NCBI RefSeq assembly: GCF_023241715.1
Contig: NZ_JALQCW010000030.1
Coordinates: 1 to 64,000 of the forward strand
Direction: 5' to 3'
DNA: 64,000 nucleotides
From: Pseudomonas morbosilactucae
GTDB taxonomy: Bacteria > Pseudomonadota > Gammaproteobacteria > Pseudomonadales > Pseudomonadaceae
The notes beneath the pieces are model-generated. The model was not told the DNA's origin, did not search any database, and saw only the letters and a program-made list of their open reading frames with translations. A program made the position numbers and the translations under genes. This document shows, in pieces, positions 37,940 through 46,665 of the stretch. Within the stretch, counting starts at the first letter, position 1. Each line of letters opens with the position of its first letter.

Positions 37940-38830
37940 TTACTGTGAACCGAGGACCACGCTGGCAATCACCTTCCAGGACTTCTGGCCGGCTGGCAAT
38001 ATCGGCTCGCCGCTGAAACGGTAGGTGCTCATGGCCTGCAGCACCGCCTGGTCGACGGGGCTGTTCCCCGAACTCTCCAGCAGTGTGAGTTTTGGCGTCG
38101 CGGCATCCTGGATGTATTCCAGCTGGAACTTCAACGGTTTCAGGGGCGGCACAGGTTGGAGCGTCTTGGACAAGGTTTTTTGCGTGGTTTCTATCTTTCT
38201 GCGCAGCGTGGCCCGGGTGCCGCTGACCCAGACTTCGTTGACGCGCTGTTGTTGTTCGCTGTTCAGCACCAGGCTTTGGGCCCGCAGCCGTTGAATGCCC
38301 TTCCACGGTTCATCTTCGCTGTACTTCAAGGCACGCAGGTACAGCGCCAAGGCGCCCTGAAGATCCCGGGGGCCGCCTTTGCCATCCTCCAGAAGCCTGG
38401 CCAACTGAAACTCGCTGCGGGGGTTGCCCGGTTTGGCAGCAGCGCGCTGATAAAACGCCCTGGCCTTGAAATAGTCCGGCGGTTCGCCGACCCCGTCATC
38501 GGCCATGCGACCGAGCTGGTAATAGGCGGACGGGTCCTGGTCGGCCACGGCCTGGTAGAGCGCTTTGGCCTGGGCCGTGTCCTGTGCCACGCCATGGCCA
38601 CGTTCATAGAGATCGCCGAGCATGAGGGTGCACACCGGGTCGCCGTTTTTGCTGAGCGCTCGGATGTAGTCGAGCTGTTCTCGGGTGATGGACTTCTGCT
38701 CGCGCACGCCCCAGCAACGTAGGCTGGACAGGTCATCCGGCTGAGCCACGGGAGGCGGCGGGCTGCTTTGGCAACCGGCAACCAGGCTTGTGAGCAACAG
38801 CAGGCCAAGGGTTTTACGCAGGGGGCTCAT
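37940..38830 (-). CDS. Lipoprotein with Sel1 repeats and TonB-like C-terminal domain
   Basis: This 296-residue lipoprotein has the lipobox LLTSLVAGC with acylation at about Cys20. Sel1/TPR-like repeats follow (MLGDLYERGHGVAQDTAQAK, YYQLGRMADDGVGEPPDYFK) across residues about 65-180. The C-terminal domain (DAATPKLTLLESSGNSPVDQ) resembles a TonB C-terminal fold. It is presumably held in the outer or inner membrane facing the periplasm. The start overlaps the preceding gene's stop (ATGA), so the two are coupled. Its role is unknown; Sel1 lipoproteins are used as periplasmic immunity factors in some type VI systems. Confidence 0.75.
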   Translation of the reverse strand: MSPLRKTLGLLLLTSLVAGCQSSPPPPVAQPDDLSSLRCWGVREQKSITREQLDYIRALSKNGDPVCTLMLGDLYERGHGVAQDTAQAKALYQAVADQDPSAYYQLGRMADDGVGEPPDYFKARAFYQRAAAKPGNPRSEFQLARLLEDGKGGPRDLQGALALYLRALKYSEDEPWKGIQRLRAQSLVLNSEQQQRVNEVWVSGTRATLRRKIETTQKTLSKTLQPVPPLKPLKFQLEYIQDAATPKLTLLESSGNSPVDQAVLQAMSTYRFSGEPILPAGQKSWKVIASVVLGSQ

Positions 38831-39249
38831 CCGTTGAATTCCCCCAGATAATCCAGGGTGGCGGTGTTCTCGGGCTGACGCTGATTGGGGCCGGAGGTCG
38901 CTGAGCGCTTGTCACCGTAAATCGACTGGCTGCCCACCAGGATGAAGTGGCTGAACGCTTTTGTGGCTCGGGAGCGCAGCAGGGCTTTTTGCGCCTCGCT
39001 GCGGACCAGGGAGTCGAGGTAGTCGACGCAGGTGCAGAGCTCGACGAAGTCCGAGTCCATGTAAAAGCCCAGTTCCTGATTCAAGCGCCAGCTCGGGTTG
39101 CGCACTTCCCAGGCACTGAACTCGGCATCGCTGGCGTCCGCCGCGGGTGCCGGTTCCCACTGTTCGAAGGCAAAGCGTTCGGCCTCGGCGTCATCCGCGA
39201 AGCGGGCGGCGAACAGGTGGAAAGCGAAGTAGGCGTCGTGTTCTTGCAT
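38827..39249 (-). CDS. Imm22-like immunity family protein
   Basis: This 140-residue acidic cytoplasmic protein begins MQEHDAYFAFHLFAARFADD. It carries a block resembling Imm22: NPSWRLNQELGFYMDSDFVE, then a stretch ending in FILVGSQSIYG. Imm22 proteins neutralise secreted polymorphic toxins, but no cognate toxin is nearby, so activity is inferred only from similarity. It sits 48 bases after the SUFU-like gene and overlaps the Sel1 lipoprotein gene by four bases. Confidence 0.6.
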   Translation of the reverse strand: MQEHDAYFAFHLFAARFADDAEAERFAFEQWEPAPAADASDAEFSAWEVRNPSWRLNQELGFYMDSDFVELCTCVDYLDSLVRSEAQKALLRSRATKAFSHFILVGSQSIYGDKRSATSGPNQRQPENTATLDYLGEFNG

Positions 39250-39297
39250 AGCGTGATGGGTTCCTTTCCATGGCCGCAGTCGGGTGTGCGTCCGGGG

Positions 39298-40155
39298 TCA
39301 GACAACGCTGGCCCGTTGCAGTAGGCTGACGTGGCCAAAGCCGGCGGCGTTGAGGCGTTCCACCAAGTCGTGCCGCGCGGCGGCGCCGCCACTGCGCACG
39401 TAATCCAGCTCCGACGCGGTAATCAGCACCACCGGCACCAGGGTCACGGGGGACAGGGGCATGTCTTCCAGGCGGGTGGGGAAATCCGGTGCGGGGCCGC
39501 CGATCAGCACCCCGGCGCAATCGTCGGCGCTGACAAACTGCGCCGGCAGTTGCTCGCTCATGGCGTGGGACTGGCTGAAACCCGGCAGTTCCAGGGACAG
39601 CACCGTGTATTTCTCCAACTGGTGGTTGATGCCGCCGGCGTCGGCCACGGTATTGGCCACGTGCTTGAGCAGCTCGAACGTCCAGCTCTGGGCAAACGGA
39701 CTGATGTCGCCCAGGGGGCCTTGGGCGTGGGCGGGGATGTCCGGGGTTTCGACAAACAGCTCCATCTCGAAGCCGTTGCCCAGGTCGTCGCCTTCGACGC
39801 CGTCGAACGGATCGCTGAGGCCTTCGGTGGCGAGAAGGATGCGGTTGTCGCGGCGCACGATGCGATAGGCCTGGCGGGTCGAGGGCCAGTCGGGGCCACC
39901 CATGAAACTGGGGCTGATGGCAAAGCCCAGCACGTCCGTCTCGCAGGTGCCGACGGCTTGCCAGTGACGGTCGAGGCAGGCACCACTGGCTTCGCGGGCG
40001 GCCAGGTTGGCCTGTTCGGCCGGGCTCAAATCGAAGGGCTGGGTGCTGTGGCTGGAGGTTTCAGGCTCGCTGGCCACCGTTGGCGGCAAGCTCGGTTCGG
40101 CGGTGGCTGGCGAGGGCTTTTTAAAGGCGTTGAGCAGTTTGTCGAGGAAACTCAT
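39298..40155 (-). CDS. Suppressor-of-fused-like domain protein
   Basis: This 285-residue soluble protein begins MSFLDKLLNAFKKPSPATAE, then a Pro/Ser-rich linker (residues 15-50) and a SUFU-like domain. The domain includes GFEMELFVETPDIPAHAQGP and the C-terminal LVPVVLITASELDYVRSGG. The start at 40155 follows AAGGA. Bacterial SUFU-domain proteins are frequent in immunity loci. It is the first gene of a three-gene unit with the Imm22-like and Sel1 lipoprotein genes. Confidence 0.68.
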   Translation of the reverse strand: MSFLDKLLNAFKKPSPATAEPSLPPTVASEPETSSHSTQPFDLSPAEQANLAAREASGACLDRHWQAVGTCETDVLGFAISPSFMGGPDWPSTRQAYRIVRRDNRILLATEGLSDPFDGVEGDDLGNGFEMELFVETPDIPAHAQGPLGDISPFAQSWTFELLKHVANTVADAGGINHQLEKYTVLSLELPGFSQSHAMSEQLPAQFVSADDCAGVLIGGPAPDFPTRLEDMPLSPVTLVPVVLITASELDYVRSGGAAARHDLVERLNAAGFGHVSLLQRASVV

Positions 40156-40394
40156 CGGGCGATCCTTGCGCAGGTGTGGCGTCGCCAGGGGCAACGGAGG
40201 GTGTTGAGAGCGAGACGCATTGTGACGGCTCGGGCTAGGTGAGAAAACACCCAGGCGGTTTGGTTCCACGATGGGGGTTGTCCGAGTGGCCGATTCAGCG
40301 GGCGCCAGCCTTTGCTCCTGGACTGCGGCTTGCCTTTCAAGGGCCCACCCGTTGAAAATCCGCGCCTGCCCACGGTTTAGGAGAGGTGATCACC

Positions 40395-40757
40395 ATGCGG
40401 TACCCGAAGACGTTGAGCCCGGAGTTTTCCGGAGCGCTGCGGACATTCAGCTTTTGGATCGCCAACGGCAGCGTGGGTTATCCGCTGCTGGAAGGCATCG
40501 ACTATCGAAGCTGCCTGGGGGAGGAGCCGAGCATGTTGGAAATGGCCTACGCGATCTTTGCCAATGTGCTGGAGATGGATGAGCAGGGCGTACCGGTCAA
40601 TGCCAAATACGCGGAGCACAGGGCGGCGCAATACATTCGGCAATATTGTGACCCTGGGTACAGCGCGCTGCCCGAGTTCCAAGCGTGGGAACAAGAACTG
40701 TATGGGCCGCCGGACAGGGAAGATGTGAAGCCCTGGCCTGCGGGTAGCCGCGTCTGA
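40395..40757 (+). CDS. Hypothetical protein, 120 residues
   Basis: This soluble protein begins MRYPKTLSPEFSGALRTFSF and contains FWIANGSVGYPLLEGIDYRS and QYIRQYCDPGYSALPEFQAW. The family is not firmly recognised. ATG 40395 lies eight bases after AGGAGAGG; a GTG at 40386 would overlap that site. It precedes the HIT-like gene by 46 bases in the same direction and may share its transcript. Confidence 0.6.
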   Translation: MRYPKTLSPEFSGALRTFSFWIANGSVGYPLLEGIDYRSCLGEEPSMLEMAYAIFANVLEMDEQGVPVNAKYAEHRAAQYIRQYCDPGYSALPEFQAWEQELYGPPDREDVKPWPAGSRV

Positions 40758-40803
40758 CTGGTCTGGCGTCTGTGCCGGACCTGCCCTCGTTAAGGACGAT
40801 GAC

Positions 40804-41241
40804 ATGCCATTGATTTCGCAACGTGTAGCGCTGGCCCGCCAGGGTGCCAACGATAAAGTGATTTGCCGCATGGCCTCGGGTTGGGCGGTCATGGGCGATG
40901 TGCAATTTCTGCCGGGCTACTGCCTGTTGTTGCCCGACCCAGTGGTGGCCAGCCTCAATGATCTGGACGCCGAAGCCCGAGCCACTTACCTGCTGGACAT
41001 GGCACGCATCGGCGATGCCGTGCTACAGGCCACTGGGGCCTTGCGCATGAACTACGAAATTCTCGGCAATTCCGAGCCGGAGTTGCATTGCCATATCTTT
41101 GCGCGCTACGCCTCGGAGCCGGAAGGGAAACGCACGATGCCGGTATGGTTCTACGACTGGAAAAACGCGCCGCCCTACGTCGAGGAAGAGCATGGCGCCT
41201 TGCGCAAGAAGATAGCCCGCCTATTGGCGGGCTCAGCGTAG
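40804..41241 (+). CDS. HIT-like nucleotide-binding family protein
   Basis: This 145-residue protein resembles the HIT superfamily of nucleotide hydrolases and transferases. It includes GDVQFLPGYCLLLPDPVVAS, a helix (YLLDMARIGDAVLQATGALR) and the strand ELHCHIFARY. The usual H-x-H-x-H triad reads H-C-H-I-F, so the nucleophile position (second His) is kept while the third His is Phe. Activity is plausible but untested. Confidence 0.7.
   Translation: MPLISQRVALARQGANDKVICRMASGWAVMGDVQFLPGYCLLLPDPVVASLNDLDAEARATYLLDMARIGDAVLQATGALRMNYEILGNSEPELHCHIFARYASEPEGKRTMPVWFYDWKNAPPYVEEEHGALRKKIARLLAGSA
41214..41233 (-). terminator. Hairpin at the HIT/OsmC-YcaO convergence
   Basis: AGCCCGCC and GGCGGGCT flank a TATT loop. 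It lies within the last codons of the HIT-like gene and 20 bases past the stop of the convergent OsmC-YcaO gene, which it may terminate. Confidence 0.4.
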
Positions 41242-41253
41242 CCGCACGGTGTA

Positions 41254-43473
41254 TCAGCGGGCTGCTGTGGTCCACTTGGCCCGTGCGGTGTGCAGCTTTT
41301 TATAGCTGTCGATCAGCCGCTGGTGACGGTCCAGGCCTTCCAGTTGCAGGCTGGTCGGGGTCAGGCCGTAGAAGCGCACGCTGCCGTTTACCGAACCGAT
41401 CACCGCGTCCATCCGCTCATTGCCGAACATGCGGCGGAAGTTGACCTCGTAGTGCGCCAGGTCCAGATCGCTGTCCAGCTCCACTTCCAGCACCGCGTTC
41501 ATGGCCTGGTAGAACAGGCCGCGTTCGACGGTGTTGTCGTTGTATTGCAGGAACATTTCCACCAGTTCCTTGGCCGGGTCGAACTGTCCCAGGGCGACGT
41601 GGATCAGCAGCTTCAGCTCAAGGACCGTCAACTGGCCCCAGGGCGTGTTGTCGTCGAACTCGATGCCGATCAGGGTGGTGATGTCGGTGTATTCGTCCAG
41701 CTCGCTTTCTTCCAGGCGCTGCACCAGTGACCGCAGGCCGTCTTCGTCGAGGCTGTGCAGGTTGAGGATGTCGTCGCGGAAAAACAGCGCTTTATTGGTG
41801 TTGTCCCAGATCAGGTCGTCCACCGGGTAGATTTCCGAGTAGTCCGGCACCAGGATGCGGCAGGCTGTAGCGCCCAGGTGCTCGTACACCGCCATGTAGA
41901 CTTCCTTGCCCAAGCCTTCGAGGATGCCGAACAGGGTGGCGGCTTCCTCGGCGCTGGCTTTTTCCCTTTCGCTGAAGCCGCTCTGGCTGGTGAAGTCCCA
42001 TTCGACGAATTCGAAGTCCGCCTTGGCACTGAAGAAGCGCCACGACACCACGCCGCTGGAGTCGATGAAGTGCTCGACAAAGTTGTTCGGCTCCATCAGC
42101 GCCTGGCTTTCGAAGGTCGGCTGCGGCAGGTCGTTGAGGCCCTCGAAGCTGCGGCCCTGGAGCAGTTCGGTGAGGCTGCGCTCCAGCGCCACTTCCAGGC
42201 TGGGGTGCGCGCCGAACGAGGCGAACACACCGCCAGTGCGCGGGTTCATCAGGGTCACGCACATCACCGGGAATTCACCGCCCAGGGATGCATCCTTGAC
42301 CAGCACCGGGAAGCCTTGTTCTTCCAGGCCCTGGATGCCCGCGAGAATGCTCGGGTACTTGGCCAGCACCTCTTGGGGCACGTCCGGCAGGGCCAGCTCG
42401 CCTTCGAGAATCTCGCGCTTGACCGCACGCTCGAAGATTTCCGACAGGCACTGCACCTGGGCTTCGGCCAAGGTGTTGCCGGCGCTCATGCCGTTGCTGA
42501 GGAACAGGTTCTCGATCAGGTTGGAGGGGAAATACACCACCTCGCCGTCCGACTGGCGCACATAGGGCAGGGAGCAGATACCGCGCTCGATATTGCCCGA
42601 GTTGGTGTCGTACAGGTGGGAACCCAGCAGCTCGCCATCGGGGTTGTAGATGCCCAGGCAGTACTCGTCGAGCAGTTCCTTGGGCAGCGCATCCTTGCGG
42701 CCCGGCTTGAACCAGCGCTCGTCCGGGTAATGCACAAATGCCGCGTTGGCGATCTCTTCGCCCCAGAACTGGTCGTTGTAGAAGAAGTTGCAGTTGAGGC
42801 GCTCGATAAACTCGCCCAGCGCCGAGGCCAGGGCGCCTTCCTTGGTCGCGCCCTTGCCGTTGGTGAAACACATCGGCGACTGCGCGTCGCGGATGTGCAG
42901 CGACCAGACGTTGGGCACGATATTGCGCCACGAGGCGATCTCGATCTTCATCCCCAGGCCGGCGAGAATCCCCGACATGTTGGCGATGGTCTGCTCCAGG
43001 GGCAGGTCCTTGCCGGCAATGTAGGTGCCTTCGCTGGAGGTCGATTGCGGCATCAGCAGCGCCTGGGCATCGGAGTCGAGGTTTTCCACTTCCTCGATCA
43101 CGAACTCAGGGCCGGTCTGCACCACCTTCTTTACGGTGCAACGGTCGATGGAGCGCAAGATGCCCTGGCGGTCCTTGGCGGAGATGTCCGCCGGCAACTC
43201 CACCTGGATCTTGAAGATCTGGTTGTAGCGGTTTTCCGGATCGACAATGTTGTTTTGCGACAGGCGAATATTGTCGGTGGGGATGTTGCGGGTCTGGCAG
43301 TACAACTTGACGAAGTACGCCGCGCACAAGGCCGAAGACGCCAGGAAATAGTCGAACGGCCCCGGCGCCGAGCCGTCGCCCTTGTAGCGGATAGGTTGGT
43401 CGGCCACCACCGTGAAGTCGTCGAACTTGGCTTCAAGTCGAAGGTTATCGAGAAAATTGACTTTGATTTCCAT
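41254..43473 (-). CDS. ycaO: OsmC-YcaO fusion protein
   Basis: This 739-residue protein has an N-terminal OsmC/Ohr-like domain (residues about 1-135) containing PIRYKGDGSAPGPFDYFLAS and SSALCAAYFVKLYC. The central YcaO domain (about 180-560) includes FTNGKGATKEGALASALGEF and IERLNCNFFYNDQFW, and a TPR-like C-terminal part ends at about 735. YcaO domains use ATP to activate amide backbones, and E. coli YcaO has been linked to ribosomal protein S12 methylthiolation through RimO. ATG 43473 begins MEIKVNFLDNLRLEAKF. No peptide-precursor gene is adjacent, so a natural-product role is unlikely. Confidence 0.88.
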   Translation of the reverse strand: MEIKVNFLDNLRLEAKFDDFTVVADQPIRYKGDGSAPGPFDYFLASSALCAAYFVKLYCQTRNIPTDNIRLSQNNIVDPENRYNQIFKIQVELPADISAKDRQGILRSIDRCTVKKVVQTGPEFVIEEVENLDSDAQALLMPQSTSSEGTYIAGKDLPLEQTIANMSGILAGLGMKIEIASWRNIVPNVWSLHIRDAQSPMCFTNGKGATKEGALASALGEFIERLNCNFFYNDQFWGEEIANAAFVHYPDERWFKPGRKDALPKELLDEYCLGIYNPDGELLGSHLYDTNSGNIERGICSLPYVRQSDGEVVYFPSNLIENLFLSNGMSAGNTLAEAQVQCLSEIFERAVKREILEGELALPDVPQEVLAKYPSILAGIQGLEEQGFPVLVKDASLGGEFPVMCVTLMNPRTGGVFASFGAHPSLEVALERSLTELLQGRSFEGLNDLPQPTFESQALMEPNNFVEHFIDSSGVVSWRFFSAKADFEFVEWDFTSQSGFSEREKASAEEAATLFGILEGLGKEVYMAVYEHLGATACRILVPDYSEIYPVDDLIWDNTNKALFFRDDILNLHSLDEDGLRSLVQRLEESELDEYTDITTLIGIEFDDNTPWGQLTVLELKLLIHVALGQFDPAKELVEMFLQYNDNTVERGLFYQAMNAVLEVELDSDLDLAHYEVNFRRMFGNERMDAVIGSVNGSVRFYGLTPTSLQLEGLDRHQRLIDSYKKLHTARAKWTTAAR

Positions 43474-43628
43474 GGGGGTACCGACGTGACGAGGCAAAAA
43501 ATTGGTCGGCATTATCCGGTTTTTTGCCGGCGAAGTGTTGTGGTTTTCGGCACGGAGCGCCGGCCGGGCCTGGAGGGGCGCCGGGGTAGGGGCTTTGCAG
43601 GGCAGACGACCGCCCCTCGATAGAAGGC

Positions 43629-44030
43629 TTAGGCGCCGGGGTTGTGGCTGCGAACCTTCTTGAGCACCTGTGCTGCGAGCTCCTGAACGCCTTCTTCTCG
43701 GTCCTCAGGTGTCGGCTCATACGCCAGGCGCTCAAGCTCCGGCTCCAGGGCACGTGCCAGCGCCGGGCATTCGCCGACCACGCCTTGAATGACCCAGTAC
43801 TTCCACAGGCTGTCGCCCGAGGCGAAGACGGTGCGGATAGGCGTCGCCAGCGGGGCTCCGATGCCCGCTAGGAATGGCTGAATAACCCGCGCGACCGGCC
43901 AGTTGATGTCTTGCAGCCACTCCAGCAGCGCTGGCAACACCGGCTCGACCGCTGGAAATCCAAGGGCCACGAGCTTCGAGGCGGCGTCAGTATCCAGTTT
44001 GTGCGCAGGAAGAAGAGGGGGGAGGTGCAT
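43629..44030 (-). CDS. DUF5071 domain protein
   Basis: This 133-residue soluble protein contains LLEWLQDINWPVARVIQPFL and DSLWKYWVIQGVVGE, the signature arrangement of DUF5071. Members are small, leaderless and HEAT-like, and occur in immunity-type neighbourhoods; their function is not known. It is separated from the OsmC-YcaO gene by about 150 bases and reads in the same direction. Confidence 0.75.
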   Translation of the reverse strand: MHLPPLLPAHKLDTDAASKLVALGFPAVEPVLPALLEWLQDINWPVARVIQPFLAGIGAPLATPIRTVFASGDSLWKYWVIQGVVGECPALARALEPELERLAYEPTPEDREEGVQELAAQVLKKVRSHNPGA

Positions 44031-44194
44031 GGGCTCGATGCCTGATGTTTGCGTTGTGCGGCATCATCAAGCGACTAGATGCCCCGTGGGACGCAGAGTA
44101 TGCACAGAGATAGCCCAACGGCCTATCAAAGGCATCGGGTTGAATATTGTTAGCTGATATCATCCGCGCATTAAAAAATGCCGAGTACCGCACC

Positions 44195-44356
44195 ATGAAC
44201 CGCCGTAAAAAACTCAATCAGATATTGAAAGCCAACGCCAAAAAAGCCAGCGCCAAACTGGCCCCCAAAAGCAAGCCCAAGTACATCAGCAAAGCCGACC
44301 GACTGAAACTCGAAGCTGAAGCCAGCGTGGACCCAAGCACCTCCACGCAGAGCTGA
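44195..44356 (+). CDS. DUF2986 small basic protein
   Basis: This 53-residue lysine-rich protein begins MNRRKKLNQILKANAKKASA and contains KSKPKYISKADRLKLEAEAS, matching DUF2986. It is highly charged and likely binds nucleic acid or ribosomes, but this is inference from composition. It precedes the VOC gene by 45 bases. Confidence 0.72.
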   Translation: MNRRKKLNQILKANAKKASAKLAPKSKPKYISKADRLKLEAEASVDPSTSTQS

Positions 44357-44401
44357 CCCACCGACCCCAAGCCGCGACGCCCGTTTGGCAGGAGAGCCTC
44401 A

Positions 44402-44857
44402 ATGGACCTGAAGTTCAGCCACGTCGATGTACTGGTCAACAACCTCGAAGAAGCCTGCGCCTACTACGCGCACATCCTCCAAGCCCGAATCTCCCAAACC
44501 CTGGTCTGGGAGCGCGGCGGCCTGCACGTGCGTTACGCCATCGCCCTGATCGGCCAAGAGCGCTTCATGCTGGTACAGCCCCTGGCCGGCAACCTGAAAG
44601 ACCTGCTGGACGCCTCGGGCGAGGGCATGATCTACCGCCATTGCTATTCGACGCCGGATATCGAAGTGGCTTACGACGAACTGATCGCCGCCGGGGTGCA
44701 GCCCGAGGATGAAAACGGCAAGCCATTGGCGCGTGACAGCCTGCAATCCCCGTCCGGCGGGCGGATTATCTGGCTGCCGAAGCGCTTTGGGCACTTTTCG
44801 ATTGAGATATTGGAGGAGGGGGCGTTGGAGGCGTTTGTGCAGGGGGCGTTTGTTTGA
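44402..44857 (+). CDS. VOC (glyoxalase/bleomycin-resistance) family protein
   Basis: This 151-residue protein has two beta-alpha-beta-beta-beta modules of the vicinal-oxygen-chelate fold: FSHVDVLVNNLEEACAYYAH near the start and YSTPDIEVAYDELIAAGVQP in the second half. It ends with SPSGGRIIWLPKRFGHFSIE. A likely metal ligand is the His in FSHVDVLV. The substrate is unknown. AGGAGAG lies before ATG 44402. Confidence 0.8.
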   Translation: MDLKFSHVDVLVNNLEEACAYYAHILQARISQTLVWERGGLHVRYAIALIGQERFMLVQPLAGNLKDLLDASGEGMIYRHCYSTPDIEVAYDELIAAGVQPEDENGKPLARDSLQSPSGGRIIWLPKRFGHFSIEILEEGALEAFVQGAFV

Positions 44858-45074
44858 GGGGGATGGATAAGAGGCGGATTACCGCCCGTAGCCGCCGCTC
44901 ACGTTCTGATAGATCCGGGGTGATTCACTGATAGTCGTAACGGGCGATCACCGCTTTGATTTCGCTGATACGGGCCACCTGCCTCCGCAGTCTCCATCGT
45001 GCTCAGGGTGCTTGACCCTGAAGGGGCTATAACCCTCACGCTAGTAGCCCGTTCGTCCCTACTAGGAATTCATC

Positions 45075-45530
45075 ATGGACAACCGCATCCCTCCGCCGCT
45101 GGTTGCTATCCTGTTCGGCCTGTTGGCGTGGTTCGCTGCTCGACACTTGCCGGGCACCTTGGAGCTGACCATCGAGTGGCGCATTGGCCTGGCGCTGGGG
45201 GTGTTGCTAGCGGGCGTAGCTATTTGCCTGGCCGGCGTGCTTTCCTTCCGCCACGCACGTACCACGGTCAACCCGCTGAAGCCGGAAACGGCCTCGGCTC
45301 TGGTCAGCTCGGGCGTCTACAGATATACACGCAACCCCATGTACTTAGGCTTCGCCACGGCCCTGATCGCCTGGTCAATCTTTCTCGCCTGGCCGCCAGC
45401 CCTCCTGGGCGTGCTGGGCTTCGTGATCTACATGAACCTCTTCCAGATCGGCCCGGAAGAGCGGGCCCTCGCCAGCCTTTTCGGGAGTGAGTTCACGCAA
45501 TACTGCAGCCAGGTCAGGCGTTGGCTCTAG
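45075..45530 (+). CDS. Isoprenylcysteine carboxyl methyltransferase-like membrane protein
   Basis: This 151-residue integral membrane protein has about four helices. It ends with the family signature: SGVYRYTRNPMYLGFATALI (residues about 75-95), then an Ile-Gly-Pro-Glu-Glu motif (QIGPEERALASLFGSEF) and a YCSQVRRWL tail. This is the ICMT/PEMT-type fold that binds S-adenosylmethionine at the membrane. Its physiological substrate in bacteria is unknown. Confidence 0.85.
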   Translation: MDNRIPPPLVAILFGLLAWFAARHLPGTLELTIEWRIGLALGVLLAGVAICLAGVLSFRHARTTVNPLKPETASALVSSGVYRYTRNPMYLGFATALIAWSIFLAWPPALLGVLGFVIYMNLFQIGPEERALASLFGSEFTQYCSQVRRWL

Positions 45531-45610
45531 AAAAGGCAACGTCTGCCATGGGCCGATGGACGCCATTGGCAAGCGAGTCAGGGATAAGACATGACACAGA
45601 GGGTGCGGTC

Positions 45611-46038
45611 GTGAACGTTAACAATCTGCAACTCCCCGAGGCGTACACCGCCCTCGCATCAAAGCATCAGGCCTCAGGTGGGTTTTGCAACTTAAGGCTT
45701 GCAGGCGAGCACGACGCCTTCGGCAACTTTTTAGAAACTGAATTGGCTCAGATTTATATTGATGAGTTTGAGCTGGCCGCCAAAACAAAACAGCTCAACG
45801 AGTACTTTGCACTCGATGGGTGCTACGGTGATTCCGCGATTGAAAGTAGTCATCCGGGAGCAATTGCCGACATTACCGACTTCACAAAGATTGTGTGCTT
45901 TGGCATGGCTGCCGATGGAAGTCAGTTTTGCTTTGACTTCAGGAATGATAAGGCGGCGCGTCCGTTATCTGGTGGGATGATGATTACTGGCGCAAGATTT
46001 CAAATGATTTTGAGGAGTTTATTTCTCTGTTTTTATAA
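45611..46038 (+). pseudogene. SUKH (SMI1/KNR4) family immunity-like protein, frameshifted
   Basis: GTG 45611 behind AGAGGGTG starts a SUKH-type protein (NNLQLPEAYTALASKHQASG, then IVCFGMAADGSQFCFDFRND). After FDFRNDKA the frame shifts at about 45952-45960. The expected C-terminus continues in the next frame as SVIWWDDDYWRKISNDFEEF and ISLFL, stopping at 46038. One extra C in gcggcgcgtccg would join the two parts into about 142 residues. Read uncorrected, the frame runs to 46096 with an unlikely hydrophobic tail. SUKH proteins are typical cytoplasmic immunity proteins of polymorphic toxins. Confidence 0.72.
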
Positions 46039-46124
46039 CAATATTTTTATTTGGTGGTTGAGTTTTTGGGGTGGTGGGGGGATTTCCACTGTTTGAGTCG
46101 TTCCGGATTTCTTCGAGCTCGGGG

Positions 46125-46186
46125 CGCTGCTTTTGGTCGGTAGCTGCAGCTCATGAACGATCGCTTTCGGCCAAAAGCGGTCAGCG
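46125..46186. repeat. Imperfect palindromic repeat, CGCTTTTGGCCG type, copy A
   Basis: The left arm cgctgcttttggtcgg is inverted on the right as ccaaaagcggtcagcg. The same core occurs in copy B at 48344 and, in altered form, near 49745. It is a repeat family often met in Pseudomonas accessory DNA. Confidence 0.6.
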
Positions 46187-46309
46187 AGTGTCTACAAAGT
46201 CTGGGGCGATTCACCATCATCGGAAATAGCGTGCTGCTCGTCGCCTCAGATCGCATCACGCTCAAACGTCGATTGCTGTATGCACATATAGCTTTAGAGT
46301 TTCCATACC

Positions 46310-46665
46310 ATGCCAATCGATCAAGACACCTGCGAGTAGTTCGGATGCCCTACGTCCCTGGAAATGTACCAACACCAGTGCGCCCTGCTTGAGGACGAAC
46401 TCATCCAGGCTGGGGCGAAGTTGCGTACAACGAGAGCCAATGTTACTGGCCTTGTTCAGATGAACGACCTGCTCGCTACTGAGAAGGCCGCCGCAGAGGC
46501 AGAACTGCGGGAAGCCCTTGGACACATATCATCCATGGCTATGAGGCGTCCGAAAATGTGAGTTTTCGCCCCATCGACCTTGTTACCGAACAGCGCGACC
46601 ACCTGTTCAGGGAGAATCAACGGTTGCTGATGGAACTTAAAGTGCTCAGGGGGCCAAAACTCTGA
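46310..46665 (+). pseudogene. Degenerate phage-like coiled-coil protein
   Basis: From ATG 46310 the frame reads MPIDQDTCE then a stop (TAG), and continues as FGCPTSLEMYQHQCALLEDE. It goes on through LIQAGAKLRTTRANVTGLVQ and LLATEKAAAEAELREALGHI. Near 46525 it leaves frame and resumes one base off as IHGYEASENVSFRPIDLVTE, ending QRLLMELKVLRGPKL at 46665. Both halves have heptad-rich coiled-coil character. The nonsense codon plus frameshift argue for a dead gene; small coiled-coil genes like this are common in prophages. Confidence 0.5.

Noticed and set aside
44925..44993. Protein-like minus-strand tail RLRRQVARISEIKAVIARYD-YQ before a stop
   Set aside because: Only about 23 codons are open before an upstream stop, with no start and no recognisable source; it was left out as too short to support.
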